A stretch of 57,766 bases of DNA, from the NCBI GenBank assembly GCA_964467345.1, contig CAYXPY010000012.1:1-57766 (forward strand), in the 5' to 3' direction. Below are positions 1-7,942 of the stretch, piece by piece. Numbering within the stretch: position 1 is the first letter of the stretch; every line of letters starts with the position of its first letter. The notes under the pieces were generated by a model. That model was not told the origin of the DNA. It saw only the letters and a list, made by a program, of their open reading frames with translations, and made no database searches. The stretch comes from SM1-50 sp964467345. Lineage in GTDB: Archaea; Thermoplasmatota; E2; DHVEG-1. The position numbers and the translations under genes were made by a program.

Positions 1-416
1 CAGTATCCGCTGTTATTGGTGTCATTTTAATGGTCGCCATTACAGTCGCTATTGCCGCAACGGTTTACGTCTATGTCAGTGGAATGATCGGTGGAACGAA
101 GAACCAGACACCGAATGTCGCATGTACGACGGATTCTACAACCGATAGAGTAACAGTAGCAACGGCAGATGCAAATATAAAATGGAAAGATATAGTAATT
201 TCAAGGTCTTCGGGTTTTGCTTGGAATGTTACTCGAGCAGATGGAACTATACTCGCTGCCAATGATGCTGCATTATTGGCACTTGGAGACACCGTTTACG
301 TATCTGCTGGTGATTATATAAAACTCAATTATCTCACAACATCCGGGAATTGTCAAGTAACATTGAAATACACCCCAACAAACTCTTTACTCGGCACCTG
401 GACAGTAAACGTCTAA
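1..416 (+). CDS. Archaeal type IV pilin (5' end outside window)
   Basis: The frame is open from base 3, so the start codon lies upstream of the window. The first visible residues, VSAVIGVILMVAITVAIAA, match the hydrophobic N-terminal helix of archaeal type IV pilins (Pilin_N family; haloarchaeal PilA proteins have a very similar VSPVIGVILM segment). This helix is both membrane anchor and filament core after cleavage by a prepilin peptidase. The rest is a beta-rich, Ser/Thr-rich extracellular head of about 100 residues. The C-terminus, TNSLLGTWTVNV, recurs in variant form in the next two pilins. It is nearly identical at its N-terminus to the pilin at 1065, suggesting duplication. Likely a surface adhesion pilus subunit. 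Confidence 0.88.
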   Translation, partial: VSAVIGVILMVAITVAIAATVYVYVSGMIGGTKNQTPNVACTTDSTTDRVTVATADANIKWKDIVISRSSGFAWNVTRADGTILAANDAALLALGDTVYVSAGDYIKLNYLTTSGNCQVTLKYTPTNSLLGTWTVNV

Positions 417-534
417 TCACCAAACCTCTTTCCTTTCTTTTATTTTTTATTTTTTCATTTTTAAAAAAAATTTTTATTCTTTAATATTAAAATAATAACA
501 ACATAACAAGAAAGCAACCGGAGATGATAGAGAT

Positions 535-945
535 ATGAAAACATCTCAAAGAAGCTTTAATAAAAATTCAGTATCAGCGGTCATAGGCGTCATCATCATG
601 GTCGCAATTACCGTTGCAATGGCTGCTGCAGCATATGCGTATTTTACAGGCTTAATCGGCGAGCAGAAAAAAGAGGCACCATCAATAGAATTTACAAAAT
701 TAGATACCGATAAATCAATAATTATTGCAACAGCAGATATCGATGCGAAATGGGATGATATTTATATTATCTTTACAAATGAAACAACATCTGCATCACT
801 TATTACCCCAAAAACTGGTCTCATTAGCGCAGGAGATCGAATAGATTTGATTACAGATCAGATTTTAAAAGGTAAAGTTACCGTGACATTCACCTATATC
901 CCGACCAACTCCCTCTACGGGACGTATATCTTTGAAAACGTGTAA
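535..945 (+). CDS. Archaeal type IV pilin
   Basis: A 136-residue protein. A short basic leader of about 12 residues precedes SVSAVIGVIIMVAITVAMAA, the class III signal and hydrophobic helix of the Pilin_N family. The head is shorter and more acidic than in the two flanking pilins, and the YVYVSGMIGG stretch following the helix in its neighbours is replaced by YAYFTGLIGE, so this is a diverged paralogue. The C-terminal TNSLYGTYIFENV preserves the family ending. AT-rich gaps of about 120 bases on both sides suggest separate promoters. A minor or specialised pilin is possible; this is inference. Confidence 0.88.
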   Translation: MKTSQRSFNKNSVSAVIGVIIMVAITVAMAAAAYAYFTGLIGEQKKEAPSIEFTKLDTDKSIIIATADIDAKWDDIYIIFTNETTSASLITPKTGLISAGDRIDLITDQILKGKVTVTFTYIPTNSLYGTYIFENV

Positions 946-1064
946 ACAATTTTAATTATTATGAAATTCGCTACGATTGATTCTATTTTTTCGTAAAAAA
1001 TTTATATTAACTATCATATTCAGTTTAACCAAAATTACTTACGAAAAAAACGAGAACGAACAAT

Positions 1065-1523
1065 ATGAGAAAAAATAAGACCTTTGAAAGAAAAAATAAA
1101 CATGCTGTATCTGCTGTTATTGGTGTTATCCTCATGGTAGCTATCACAGTTGCGATCGCAGCAACTGTTTATGTCTATGTCAGTGGCATGATCGGAGGGA
1201 CAAAAGACCAGACTGCTAACATCGGATGTATCATCGACTCTTCAACAAATAGAATCACGATTACCTCTGCGAATGCAAACCTGCATTGGCGAGACATCGA
1301 TGTTCTCACGGATAACGCATCCGTGGACTGGAGGGTTTATGATTCAACAAGTAATCCATTAGATGCAGTAAAATCGACCAGCGGAGCGACCGTCGACATA
1401 TCTGCTGGTGACTACATCGAACTAGATTTTAGCGCACATCCTGGTATGGCTGGCATGGTCCAAGTATCACTGCGATTTATCTCCACAAACACGTTGCTTG
1501 GGTCATGGATGATAAACGTTTAA
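1065..1523 (+). CDS. Archaeal type IV pilin
   Basis: A 152-residue pilin. The leader MRKNKTFERKNKHA is rich in Lys and Arg, as expected of a class III signal peptide, and is followed by VSAVIGVILMVAITVAIAAT, the Pilin_N helix. The head domain ends in TNTLLGSWMINV, matching the ending of the other two pilins. Residues just after the helix (VYVYVSGMIGGTK) match the pilin at the window start, so these two are recent paralogues. The gene ends seven bases from the convergent DHH gene. A prepilin peptidase about 1 kb downstream could process it. Confidence 0.9.
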   Translation: MRKNKTFERKNKHAVSAVIGVILMVAITVAIAATVYVYVSGMIGGTKDQTANIGCIIDSSTNRITITSANANLHWRDIDVLTDNASVDWRVYDSTSNPLDAVKSTSGATVDISAGDYIELDFSAHPGMAGMVQVSLRFISTNTLLGSWMINV

Positions 1524-1529
1524 GAAGTT

Positions 1530-2525
1530 TTACTGATTTTTACATTCCAATTTACCTGAGAGAAAACGGATAATTTCCTTAACGAACGACTCTGTTTTGT
1601 CTTTTGGGACGACCGCACCAAGTACCTCTGTTTTTCCACCGCAGCGATACCCAAGAATCCTGCCTTGTTGGATCAACGGCTGCAGATTCTTCCCACTACG
1701 GACATACACCTGATCCATATCCTTGAAAAAACCAGTATTGATCACAATCGTATCTCTCCCAGACTTCCAGGCTATCCTGCGGGTGACCGTTGAAATGATG
1801 TTATACTTCGTATGAATCCTCTTTAGAAGAACATGACCTTTTTCTTCACCGACAGCATCAACATATTTTCCTATCTCGTTCTCAAGCAAGACCAGATTCT
1901 TATTCCATTGCATATTCTGCAAAATCTTTCGAGCATCATTATATTTAATAAGCAAATGAGGTGCTTCCTCGACAGCTTTTTTATCACCAACCTTGTAGCT
2001 TGAATCAAGCAACGCCACCATCATGAGAAGATCATCAAATGAGAACTGTTCCTTTGTACAAAAATCAGTGATTTTCTCGGAGAACACCTTGTTTGTTTGA
2101 ATGCGTTTCTCATGATCACCGACAACACCAAGCAACGCAAAGACGTTCAAGGAATTACCAAGGAACTCATTGACGATCCAGCTTGCAGAGGGATACACCG
2201 CGGGATCTTCACCCTTCGCAATCGGGTTGTGATGCACCACGTCCTGAATCAACGGTTGCAGATGATGATCAAAGATGAAAACCTTTGCTTTCTTTGCCAA
2301 CCGAAGGATCTGCTCCTGTGGTAAGGCCATATCCACGATGATGATGAAATCATAGGAGCCATACGCGCTCATCTCCTCATCGGTGAGGAAATAGTTCCCC
2401 AGCACCGGTGTCCTATTTACCACCATCTTTGGTAGTTTTTCAAGAAGAAGCCGTGCTGAGCAGATCCCATCCGTGTCCCAATGATGAATCAACAGTCCAG
2501 ATCCCTTAATATCCTCAAACATCAA
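1530..2525 (-). CDS. DHH-family phosphoesterase (RecJ/NrnA-like)
   Basis: A 331-residue protein with DHH superfamily motifs in order: HHWDTDG near residue 15 (motif I), an acidic IIIVDMA strand (motif II), FDHHLQP (the DHH motif) and GVVGDHE (motif IV). A C-terminal DHHA1-like region contains GYRCGGKTEVLGA, resembling the GG-containing substrate-binding loop. The family is manganese-dependent and hydrolyses phosphodiester bonds in single-stranded DNA, short RNAs or cyclic dinucleotides. Which substrate applies cannot be read from sequence. It diverges from the prepilin peptidase, and the two 5' ends almost touch (10 bases apart if the peptidase starts at 2535). Confidence 0.82.
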   Translation of the reverse strand: MMFEDIKGSGLLIHHWDTDGICSARLLLEKLPKMVVNRTPVLGNYFLTDEEMSAYGSYDFIIIVDMALPQEQILRLAKKAKVFIFDHHLQPLIQDVVHHNPIAKGEDPAVYPSASWIVNEFLGNSLNVFALLGVVGDHEKRIQTNKVFSEKITDFCTKEQFSFDDLLMMVALLDSSYKVGDKKAVEEAPHLLIKYNDARKILQNMQWNKNLVLLENEIGKYVDAVGEEKGHVLLKRIHTKYNIISTVTRRIAWKSGRDTIVINTGFFKDMDQVYVRSGKNLQPLIQQGRILGYRCGGKTEVLGAVVPKDKTESFVKEIIRFLSGKLECKNQ

Positions 2526-2534
2526 TCAAACCCC

Positions 2535-3308
2535 ATGAATCTAGGGCATAAATCAATTACCTTAATATGGTCTTTTCTATTACTATTTTTCATGATGGTC
2601 GATATTGCACTCTTAGACAGTATCCGGCTGATAACAGGAACGATTCTTCTCGCGTATGCGTCCTACACCGACATCAAGACCAGAAGAGCAGCAAACTTCC
2701 TCTGGATGATCATGGCAGTTGTAGGACTCATCCTTCTCATCATCCAATATCTTGATGGAGGATTCCCAAACATCTGGTACCTTGTCTTCGTACCGATCAT
2801 GATCGGCCTGATGTATCTGTTCTTCCAGATGCGACTGCTCTTTGGGGGGGCCGATGCAAAAGCACTCATGGCACTAGCGATCCTAGTCCCCCTCCAACCA
2901 CTCATCGGAGCCTTCCCGCTCTGGGAATCGTTCCTCCCGGGCTCTTGGAGCATCTTTGCAAACGCAACCATCCTCTTTCTATTCATCCCCTTCAGCCTCC
3001 TTGTCTACAATATGACCAAACGAAACCTTCGTTTCCCCCATTGCCTTCTCGGATACGTCATCACTATCGAACAAGCGAAAAAAACATTTGTCTGGCCTAT
3101 GGAAAAAATAAAAGACGGCAAACGAAAACTGGTGTACATGCCTAAGAACTTCGACATCGACGAAGAGCTTGCAGAGTTCGAAAAACTCGGCATCAAGGAC
3201 ATCTGGGTCACCCCGAAGATCCCGTTCATGATCCCGCTGCTCGCTGGTTTCCTGGTCACCTTTATCCTTGGGGACATCCTGCTTCAACTCGTGCGGGTTT
3301 TCCTCTGA
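2535..3308 (+). CDS. A24-family type IV prepilin/prearchaellin peptidase
   Basis: A polytopic membrane aspartyl protease that removes class III signal peptides from pilins and archaellins. From the chosen start it has 257 residues. The first catalytic Asp is in YTDIKTRRAANFLW (about residue 46) and the second in GGADAKALMALA (about residue 107, the family GxGD motif written GGAD). Hydrophobic segments surround both, with a final one near the C-terminus. The frame extends upstream to 2481, but starting at 2535 avoids overlap with the divergent DHH gene. It sits just after three pilin genes and is the only such peptidase in the window, so it may also serve the archaellins at 31-45 kb. Confidence 0.85.
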   Translation: MNLGHKSITLIWSFLLLFFMMVDIALLDSIRLITGTILLAYASYTDIKTRRAANFLWMIMAVVGLILLIIQYLDGGFPNIWYLVFVPIMIGLMYLFFQMRLLFGGADAKALMALAILVPLQPLIGAFPLWESFLPGSWSIFANATILFLFIPFSLLVYNMTKRNLRFPHCLLGYVITIEQAKKTFVWPMEKIKDGKRKLVYMPKNFDIDEELAEFEKLGIKDIWVTPKIPFMIPLLAGFLVTFILGDILLQLVRVFL

Positions 3309-3368
3309 GGAAACCGTCGTGGATAATAAAAAAGAAATACCCCTTTTGAATGTACAGTCGCTAGTTCT

Positions 3369-4457
3369 ATGGAAAAGAAAGATTACTATGAGATCCTTGG
3401 TCTTGATCACTCCGCAACAAAAGATGATATAAAAAAGGCGTACCGGAAGCTTGCTTTGAAATACCATCCCGATAAAAACAAAGAAAAAGACGCGGAAGAG
3501 AAATTCAAGGAGATCTCAGAAGCCTATGCGGTGCTTTATGATGACGAAAAACGCAAGATGTACGACCAGTACGGACACGCAGGCATTGACCAGCAGTACA
3601 CCACAGAGGACATTTTCCGGACCACAGATTTTGGTGATATCTTCCGAGGGATGGGATTTGACATAAATGATATCTTCGAGCAGTTCTTTGGCAGAAGAAA
3701 CGGTTTTACCCACCGACCCCGTGCACAACGAGGAAGTGACATCCGCTACGACATCGAGATACGTCTTGAGGACGCCTACCGGGGGATAGAGACAGAGCTA
3801 GAGGTCCCACGCACAGAACTGTGCGACACCTGCAGGGGAAGCGGGGCACGACCAGGTAGCAGCCCGAAACGGTGCAGCACCTGCGGGGGAACAGGACAGA
3901 TGCAATCCTCCCGACGGACCGCGTTTGGGATGTTCACCCAGATTAGTGAATGCAGTAAATGTCATGGGAAGGGAACCTATATCGAAGATCCCTGTCCCTC
4001 GTGCCGGGGTCGAGGGAGTCAGCAAAAAACTCGGAAAATTGAGGTTCGCATCCCCAAAGGCATCGATGACGGAGCTCATTTGCGACTTGCAGGGCAAGGG
4101 GAGCATCCAAGTGGTGCAACCCAGAGCGGGGACCTCTACGTAGTCGTCCATATGAAACCCCATCCGGTCTTCGAACGACGAGGAGCAGACCTCTACAGAA
4201 GACTTTCGATTACATTCCCGCAGGCAAGCCTTGGGACCACCGTGTTTGTCGAGACACTCTCTGAAAGAGAGAAACTGAAGATTCCGGAAGGTACCCAGAC
4301 CGGGACCCTCTTTAAGATCAAAAGCTGTGGGATGCCAAGGATACAGGGATCTGGATACGGTGATCTGTACGTCCTTGTTGAAATAGCAACCCCAAAGAAA
4401 TTAAGCAGACGAGCCAGACTTCTCCTGGAGGAGCTTGCACGGGAACTTGAAAACTAG
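3369..4457 (+). CDS. dnaJ: Chaperone protein DnaJ (Hsp40)
   Basis: Full-length type I DnaJ of 362 residues. The J-domain occupies the first 70 residues with the HPD tripeptide that stimulates DnaK. A Gly/Phe-rich linker follows. Four zinc-finger repeats are complete (CDTCRGSG, CSTCGGTG, CSKCHGKG, CPSCRGRG), then the two beta-barrel substrate-binding domains. It delivers unfolded proteins to DnaK. No dnaK or grpE lies in this window, whereas archaeal sets are often clustered. A small heat-shock protein gene follows 71 bases later with its own TATA box. DnaJ is patchy in archaea and generally thought to have come from bacteria. Confidence 0.96.
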   Translation: MEKKDYYEILGLDHSATKDDIKKAYRKLALKYHPDKNKEKDAEEKFKEISEAYAVLYDDEKRKMYDQYGHAGIDQQYTTEDIFRTTDFGDIFRGMGFDINDIFEQFFGRRNGFTHRPRAQRGSDIRYDIEIRLEDAYRGIETELEVPRTELCDTCRGSGARPGSSPKRCSTCGGTGQMQSSRRTAFGMFTQISECSKCHGKGTYIEDPCPSCRGRGSQQKTRKIEVRIPKGIDDGAHLRLAGQGEHPSGATQSGDLYVVVHMKPHPVFERRGADLYRRLSITFPQASLGTTVFVETLSEREKLKIPEGTQTGTLFKIKSCGMPRIQGSGYGDLYVLVEIATPKKLSRRARLLLEELARELEN

Positions 4458-4465
4458 GGCGAAAA

Positions 4466-4491
4466 GTATAAATAGGAGTTCTACTAAGTAG
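4466..4491 (+). promoter_or_regulatory. Putative heat-shock promoter: TATA box plus palindrome
   Basis: GTATAAATA at 4466-4474 is a good archaeal TATA box. It is followed seven bases later by the perfect inverted repeat CTACTAAGTAG (4481-4491), which lies where the transcription start is expected. A repressor bound there would block initiation. It precedes the small heat-shock gene at 4529. Confidence 0.5.
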
Positions 4492-4528
4492 TATATCGAA
4501 AAGAACCGAAAAAAGGGGGTAGTAAAAC

Positions 4529-5125
4529 ATGAATCCTTTTGATGAGGAAGATGACCAAAGAAAAAAACGAAACCCGTATGATCCCTTCCGAGGAGACGAT
4601 GATTTCTTCCGAGATATGTTCAACGATAATCGGATACGGGATATCTTCAATGATGACAGAATCATGGATGACATCAAGAAAATGGCAGAAGAAATGATGA
4701 AAATGTTTACCAATGCCCAGCCAGGAAAACCGATTGTCCATGGCTTTAAGATAGACATTGGACCTGATGGCAAACCACAGATCGAGGATTTCGGAAACCG
4801 GTCGATTCGATCCCCAGAAGGCGTCCCCACCATCTCTGAGGAACTCGAACCGCTCACCGACATCATCGAAGGGGAAAACGATGTTGCCATCACCGTTGAA
4901 ATCCCTGGTGTGGAAAAAGACGATATCGACCTCGTCGCAACAGAGGATACATTGGAAATCAAGGTCGACTCACCGAAACGTAAATACCACAAACGTATCG
5001 ACCTCCCCTGCAATGTGAAAACAAAATCCACAAAAGCCACCTATAAGAACGGAATCCTTGATATAGTCCTTGATAAAAAAGAGAAGAAAAAGGATAACGG
5101 TGGATTCAAAGTCAGCATTGAATAA
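4529..5125 (+). CDS. Small heat-shock protein, Hsp20/alpha-crystallin family
   Basis: A 198-residue protein with an alpha-crystallin domain in its C-terminal half, recognisable from ITVEIPGVEKDDIDL and the closing strand segment YKNGILDIVLDKKE (family signature GxLxIxL). The N-terminal half is acidic and rich in Asp, Phe and Met (DDDFFRDMF and NDDRIMDDIKKMAEEMMKMF), typical of an sHsp oligomerisation arm. It acts as an ATP-independent holdase. The SD-like GGGGG lies nine bases before the ATG. Adjacent to DnaJ, it forms a heat-shock pair, although a separate TATA box and palindrome suggest independent control. Confidence 0.92.
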   Translation: MNPFDEEDDQRKKRNPYDPFRGDDDFFRDMFNDNRIRDIFNDDRIMDDIKKMAEEMMKMFTNAQPGKPIVHGFKIDIGPDGKPQIEDFGNRSIRSPEGVPTISEELEPLTDIIEGENDVAITVEIPGVEKDDIDLVATEDTLEIKVDSPKRKYHKRIDLPCNVKTKSTKATYKNGILDIVLDKKEKKKDNGGFKVSIE

Positions 5126-5191
5126 GCCACTCCCTTTTTTCCTTCTTTTCGTCTCTTTTGTACAAATATTTATGTAGAGTACCATCTATGT

Positions 5192-6631
5192 ATGAGCAGG
5201 AAAAACAGGGAGCGGCGCATGGTTAGTCTTACCTTCTATGGTGGTGTAGATGAAATCGGTGGGAACAAGATCCTACTCGATGACCATGGAACAAAGATCT
5301 TCCTTGATTTCGGCATGAGTTTCTCCCGGAGGGGGAGATATTTCGAGGAGTTCCTGAACCCACGGACAGCCAACGGGATCGGAGATTTCCTGGAGATGGG
5401 GCTACTGCCTGATATCCCTGGGATCTATCGAACCGATCTTCTCAAACATCTGGGACGAAAACCAGAGGACCCTGTCGTCTCAGGGGTTGTCTTATCCCAC
5501 GCGCATGCGGACCATGCGAACTATATCTCATTTCTCCACCAAGACATCCCCGTGTACTGTGGGCAGACCTGTAAAAGAATCCTTGATGCCGTCGCTGAGC
5601 AAAGCACGCGAGACCTTGAAAACGAGGTTGTCGATTTCCGCCTCAGACCATTGTATCGTTCGAACTATAAGATACCACCAGTGATACGAAAATTCCATAC
5701 ATTTACCACGGGGAAAAAAGTAAAAATCGATTCTCTTGAGATCGAACCCGTTCACGTCGATCATTCGGTCCCCGGGGCATATGGATTTATCATCTATACC
5801 TCCGAAGGACCTCTTATTTATACTGGAGATCTGCGGATGCATGGATTGCACGCCACTATGACCAATGATTTTGTCTCAGCTGCGATACAATCACGACCAA
5901 TTGCCATGATTACCGAAGGCACCAGAATCGACAGAAAGAAAACCACTGAATCGGAACAAAAAATCTATCAGGATTCAAAAAAGAAAATACAACAGTGCAA
6001 AAACCTCTCCTTTGTCGATTTCAATTTCAAGGATGTCGACCGATTCACCACGTTTTACAGAATAGCAAAGGATCTCGGAAAGACCTTGGTCATCAACTTC
6101 AAACACGCGTGTTTCCTAGAGCAATACCATAATGATACAAAACTAAAAGTCCCAGCTGTTACCGACCCCCATCTTACGGTACTTAAACCAAAACGATTGA
6201 CCGGAACCTATGTTGACGAAGACTATGCAGACGCATATATAAAAAAGAGGCTACGGTACCCAAACATCCTCAAAGCGGCAGACATCATAAAGAATCCCTC
6301 AAAATACATGGTTGTCCTGAACTTCTGGTACTTCTCAGACCTCATTGATCTGAAACCGAAAAACAGCCTCTACATCCACTCCCTCTCAGAACCCTTTAAC
6401 GAGGAAATGGAGATTTCCTATGAGCGGATGAAGAACTGGCTTGACCATTTCGACATCGAGTTTTTCCAATCCCACTGCTCTGGGCACATCAACGGTGACG
6501 ACCTCAAAGGACTCATCACCACTATCAAGCCGAAGAAACTCTACCCGATCCATACAGAACACCCGGAGTTATTCACAAAACTCAAAACCAAGACAACCCG
6601 GGTTCAGGAGGGAAAAACCTATAAACTCTAA
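5192..6631 (+). CDS. MBL-fold, beta-CASP-type ribonuclease (RNase J-like)
   Basis: A 479-residue metallo-beta-lactamase-fold protein with RNA-processing features: IFLDFG (motif 1), HAHADH (metal-binding motif 2), VHVDHSVPGAYGF (motif 3), YTGDLRMHG (motif 4), ITEGTR (beta-CASP motif A) and QSHCSGHINGDDLKGL followed by YPIHTEH (motif C region and the distal histidine). The family includes 5'-3' exonucleases and endonucleases. The order fits RNase J better than CPSF73, and there is no KH domain, so it is not aCPSF1. The start could be 5192 or the Met at 5219. It precedes a YhaM-like exonuclease by 36 bases, suggesting an RNA-turnover unit. Confidence 0.85.
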   Translation: MSRKNRERRMVSLTFYGGVDEIGGNKILLDDHGTKIFLDFGMSFSRRGRYFEEFLNPRTANGIGDFLEMGLLPDIPGIYRTDLLKHLGRKPEDPVVSGVVLSHAHADHANYISFLHQDIPVYCGQTCKRILDAVAEQSTRDLENEVVDFRLRPLYRSNYKIPPVIRKFHTFTTGKKVKIDSLEIEPVHVDHSVPGAYGFIIYTSEGPLIYTGDLRMHGLHATMTNDFVSAAIQSRPIAMITEGTRIDRKKTTESEQKIYQDSKKKIQQCKNLSFVDFNFKDVDRFTTFYRIAKDLGKTLVINFKHACFLEQYHNDTKLKVPAVTDPHLTVLKPKRLTGTYVDEDYADAYIKKRLRYPNILKAADIIKNPSKYMVVLNFWYFSDLIDLKPKNSLYIHSLSEPFNEEMEISYERMKNWLDHFDIEFFQSHCSGHINGDDLKGLITTIKPKKLYPIHTEHPELFTKLKTKTTRVQEGKTYKL

Positions 6632-6667
6632 ACGATATCAACTGTCAAGTCATGGGAGGTTACCATA

Positions 6668-7765
6668 ATGGCGGATATCTACCAATACGAAAAGAAAAAA
6701 GATGAACAAACGATTATTAAAACCGATACGGGAAAGAGGAAAAAAGACCAATACATTGAAAACCTGCGGGATGGAGACGCGGTCAATGATTTCTTTGCCG
6801 TGAAAATAAAAAAAGCACAACGACCCTATAAAAGAGGCATGTTTTTTGAGTTCATAGCAACAGATAAAACCGGTGAAATCAGCGTCAAGTACTGGGGTGG
6901 CGATAACAAGGACCGGGTCAAACGACTATATGAGAGCTTCAACACCGGAGACGTCGTTCAAGTCAGAACCGGTATGGTCGAAAATTATGAGGATCGACTG
7001 CAGATATCGGTCAACGAGAACACGGGTGGTGTACGGAAATGCGCACCGAACGAATACGACGTCACAGACTTCCTCCCGGCATTACCCGAGGAACGGATCA
7101 ACGAGCTGTATGACTATATAAAAAATCAAATGAAACACCTTCAGAACCAACCAGTAAAAGCCTTGCTTGCATCCTTTTTCGACGATTCTGAATTCGTCCG
7201 GATGTATCTGCATTCCCCCTCAGCGATCACGCATCATCATAACTATGTCGGGGGAAACCTGGAGCACACCGTGGGGGTCGTGCGTCTCTGCCAGAACATC
7301 TCTGAGATGTACCCTCAGGTTAACAAGGATCTGCTTCTGTGTGGTGCGTTACTTCATGACATCGGCAAGTTAAAAGAATACATCTATGCTGCTGCAATAG
7401 ACATCAGCGATGAGGGAAACTTCATCGGTCATATCGTGATCGGCGAACAATGGATCCGGGAGAAAATAAAAAAACTCAGAGAAAGTGGAAATGAGTTCCC
7501 CGTGGTCTTGGAACAACAGATTGTCCATCTGATTTTAAGCCATCATGGGAAATACGAATGGGGTTCCCCCCAGCTGCCCAAACTTGTGGAGGCCTGTATC
7601 CTTCATCAGGCGGATTTGATGGATTCCCAGGTGAAAAACTACCTGCAGATGATACAGGATGCAAAGAAACAGACTGATGAGGAATGGACGTTTATCTATG
7701 ATGCTGATGTGGGAAAAAAACGAGCGATCTTTTTAGGAGAATCTAAAGAAGGAAAAAGAACATGA
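6668..7765 (+). CDS. YhaM-like 3'-5' exoribonuclease (OB fold + HD domain)
   Basis: A 365-residue protein. Residues about 25-125 form an OB-fold nucleic-acid-binding module (DGDAVNDFFAVKIKKAQ, then GEISVKYWGG). The C-terminal HD domain has metal ligands in HHHNYVGGNLEHTVG, the HD pair in LLHDIGKLKEY and a further His in LSHHGKYEWG. This layout is that of YhaM/CBF1, which degrades RNA from the 3' end in Firmicutes. Its role in archaea is inferred. It lies immediately after an RNase J-like gene and overlaps the next small gene by four bases (ATGA), so the three are probably cotranscribed. Confidence 0.85.
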   Translation: MADIYQYEKKKDEQTIIKTDTGKRKKDQYIENLRDGDAVNDFFAVKIKKAQRPYKRGMFFEFIATDKTGEISVKYWGGDNKDRVKRLYESFNTGDVVQVRTGMVENYEDRLQISVNENTGGVRKCAPNEYDVTDFLPALPEERINELYDYIKNQMKHLQNQPVKALLASFFDDSEFVRMYLHSPSAITHHHNYVGGNLEHTVGVVRLCQNISEMYPQVNKDLLLCGALLHDIGKLKEYIYAAAIDISDEGNFIGHIVIGEQWIREKIKKLRESGNEFPVVLEQQIVHLILSHHGKYEWGSPQLPKLVEACILHQADLMDSQVKNYLQMIQDAKKQTDEEWTFIYDADVGKKRAIFLGESKEGKRT

Positions 7766-7932
7766 AGAAAGAACTTATAAAAATACTCTGCTGTCCGACC
7801 TGCAAAGGTGAGCTAACACTTGAGTTGGAAAAGGAGGAGAACGAGGAAATCGTCTCCGGTTCATTTACGTGCACCCGCTGTCAGGTTAGCTATCCGATCA
7901 TCGACGGGATCCCTGACCTTCTCCCACGATAA
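7762..7932 (+). CDS. Trm112-like zinc protein
   Basis: A 56-codon gene. Its ATG overlaps the stop of the YhaM-like gene (ATGA). The product starts MKKELIKILCCPTCKGEL, has a second Cys pair in TCTRCQVSYP and ends IIDGIPDLLPR. This is the Trm112/YbaR (COG2835) pattern: two CxxC zinc knuckles and the IxDGIPxLLP ending. Archaeal and eukaryotic Trm112 proteins stabilise several SAM-dependent methyltransferases acting on tRNA, rRNA and release factor. The gene ends just before the convergent helicase gene. Confident on family; the partner enzymes are unknown. Confidence 0.88.
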   Translation: MKKELIKILCCPTCKGELTLELEKEENEEIVSGSFTCTRCQVSYPIIDGIPDLLPR

Positions 7933-7942
7933 AAAAAAAAAA

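Noticed and set aside
2481..2534. Upstream in-frame start for the prepilin peptidase
   Set aside because: It would overlap the divergent DHH gene and adds a polar stretch absent from the family.
4318..5040. 240-codon open frame opposite dnaJ and hsp20
   Set aside because: It is antisense to two well-recognised genes, with low-complexity Ser-rich translation and no start signals.
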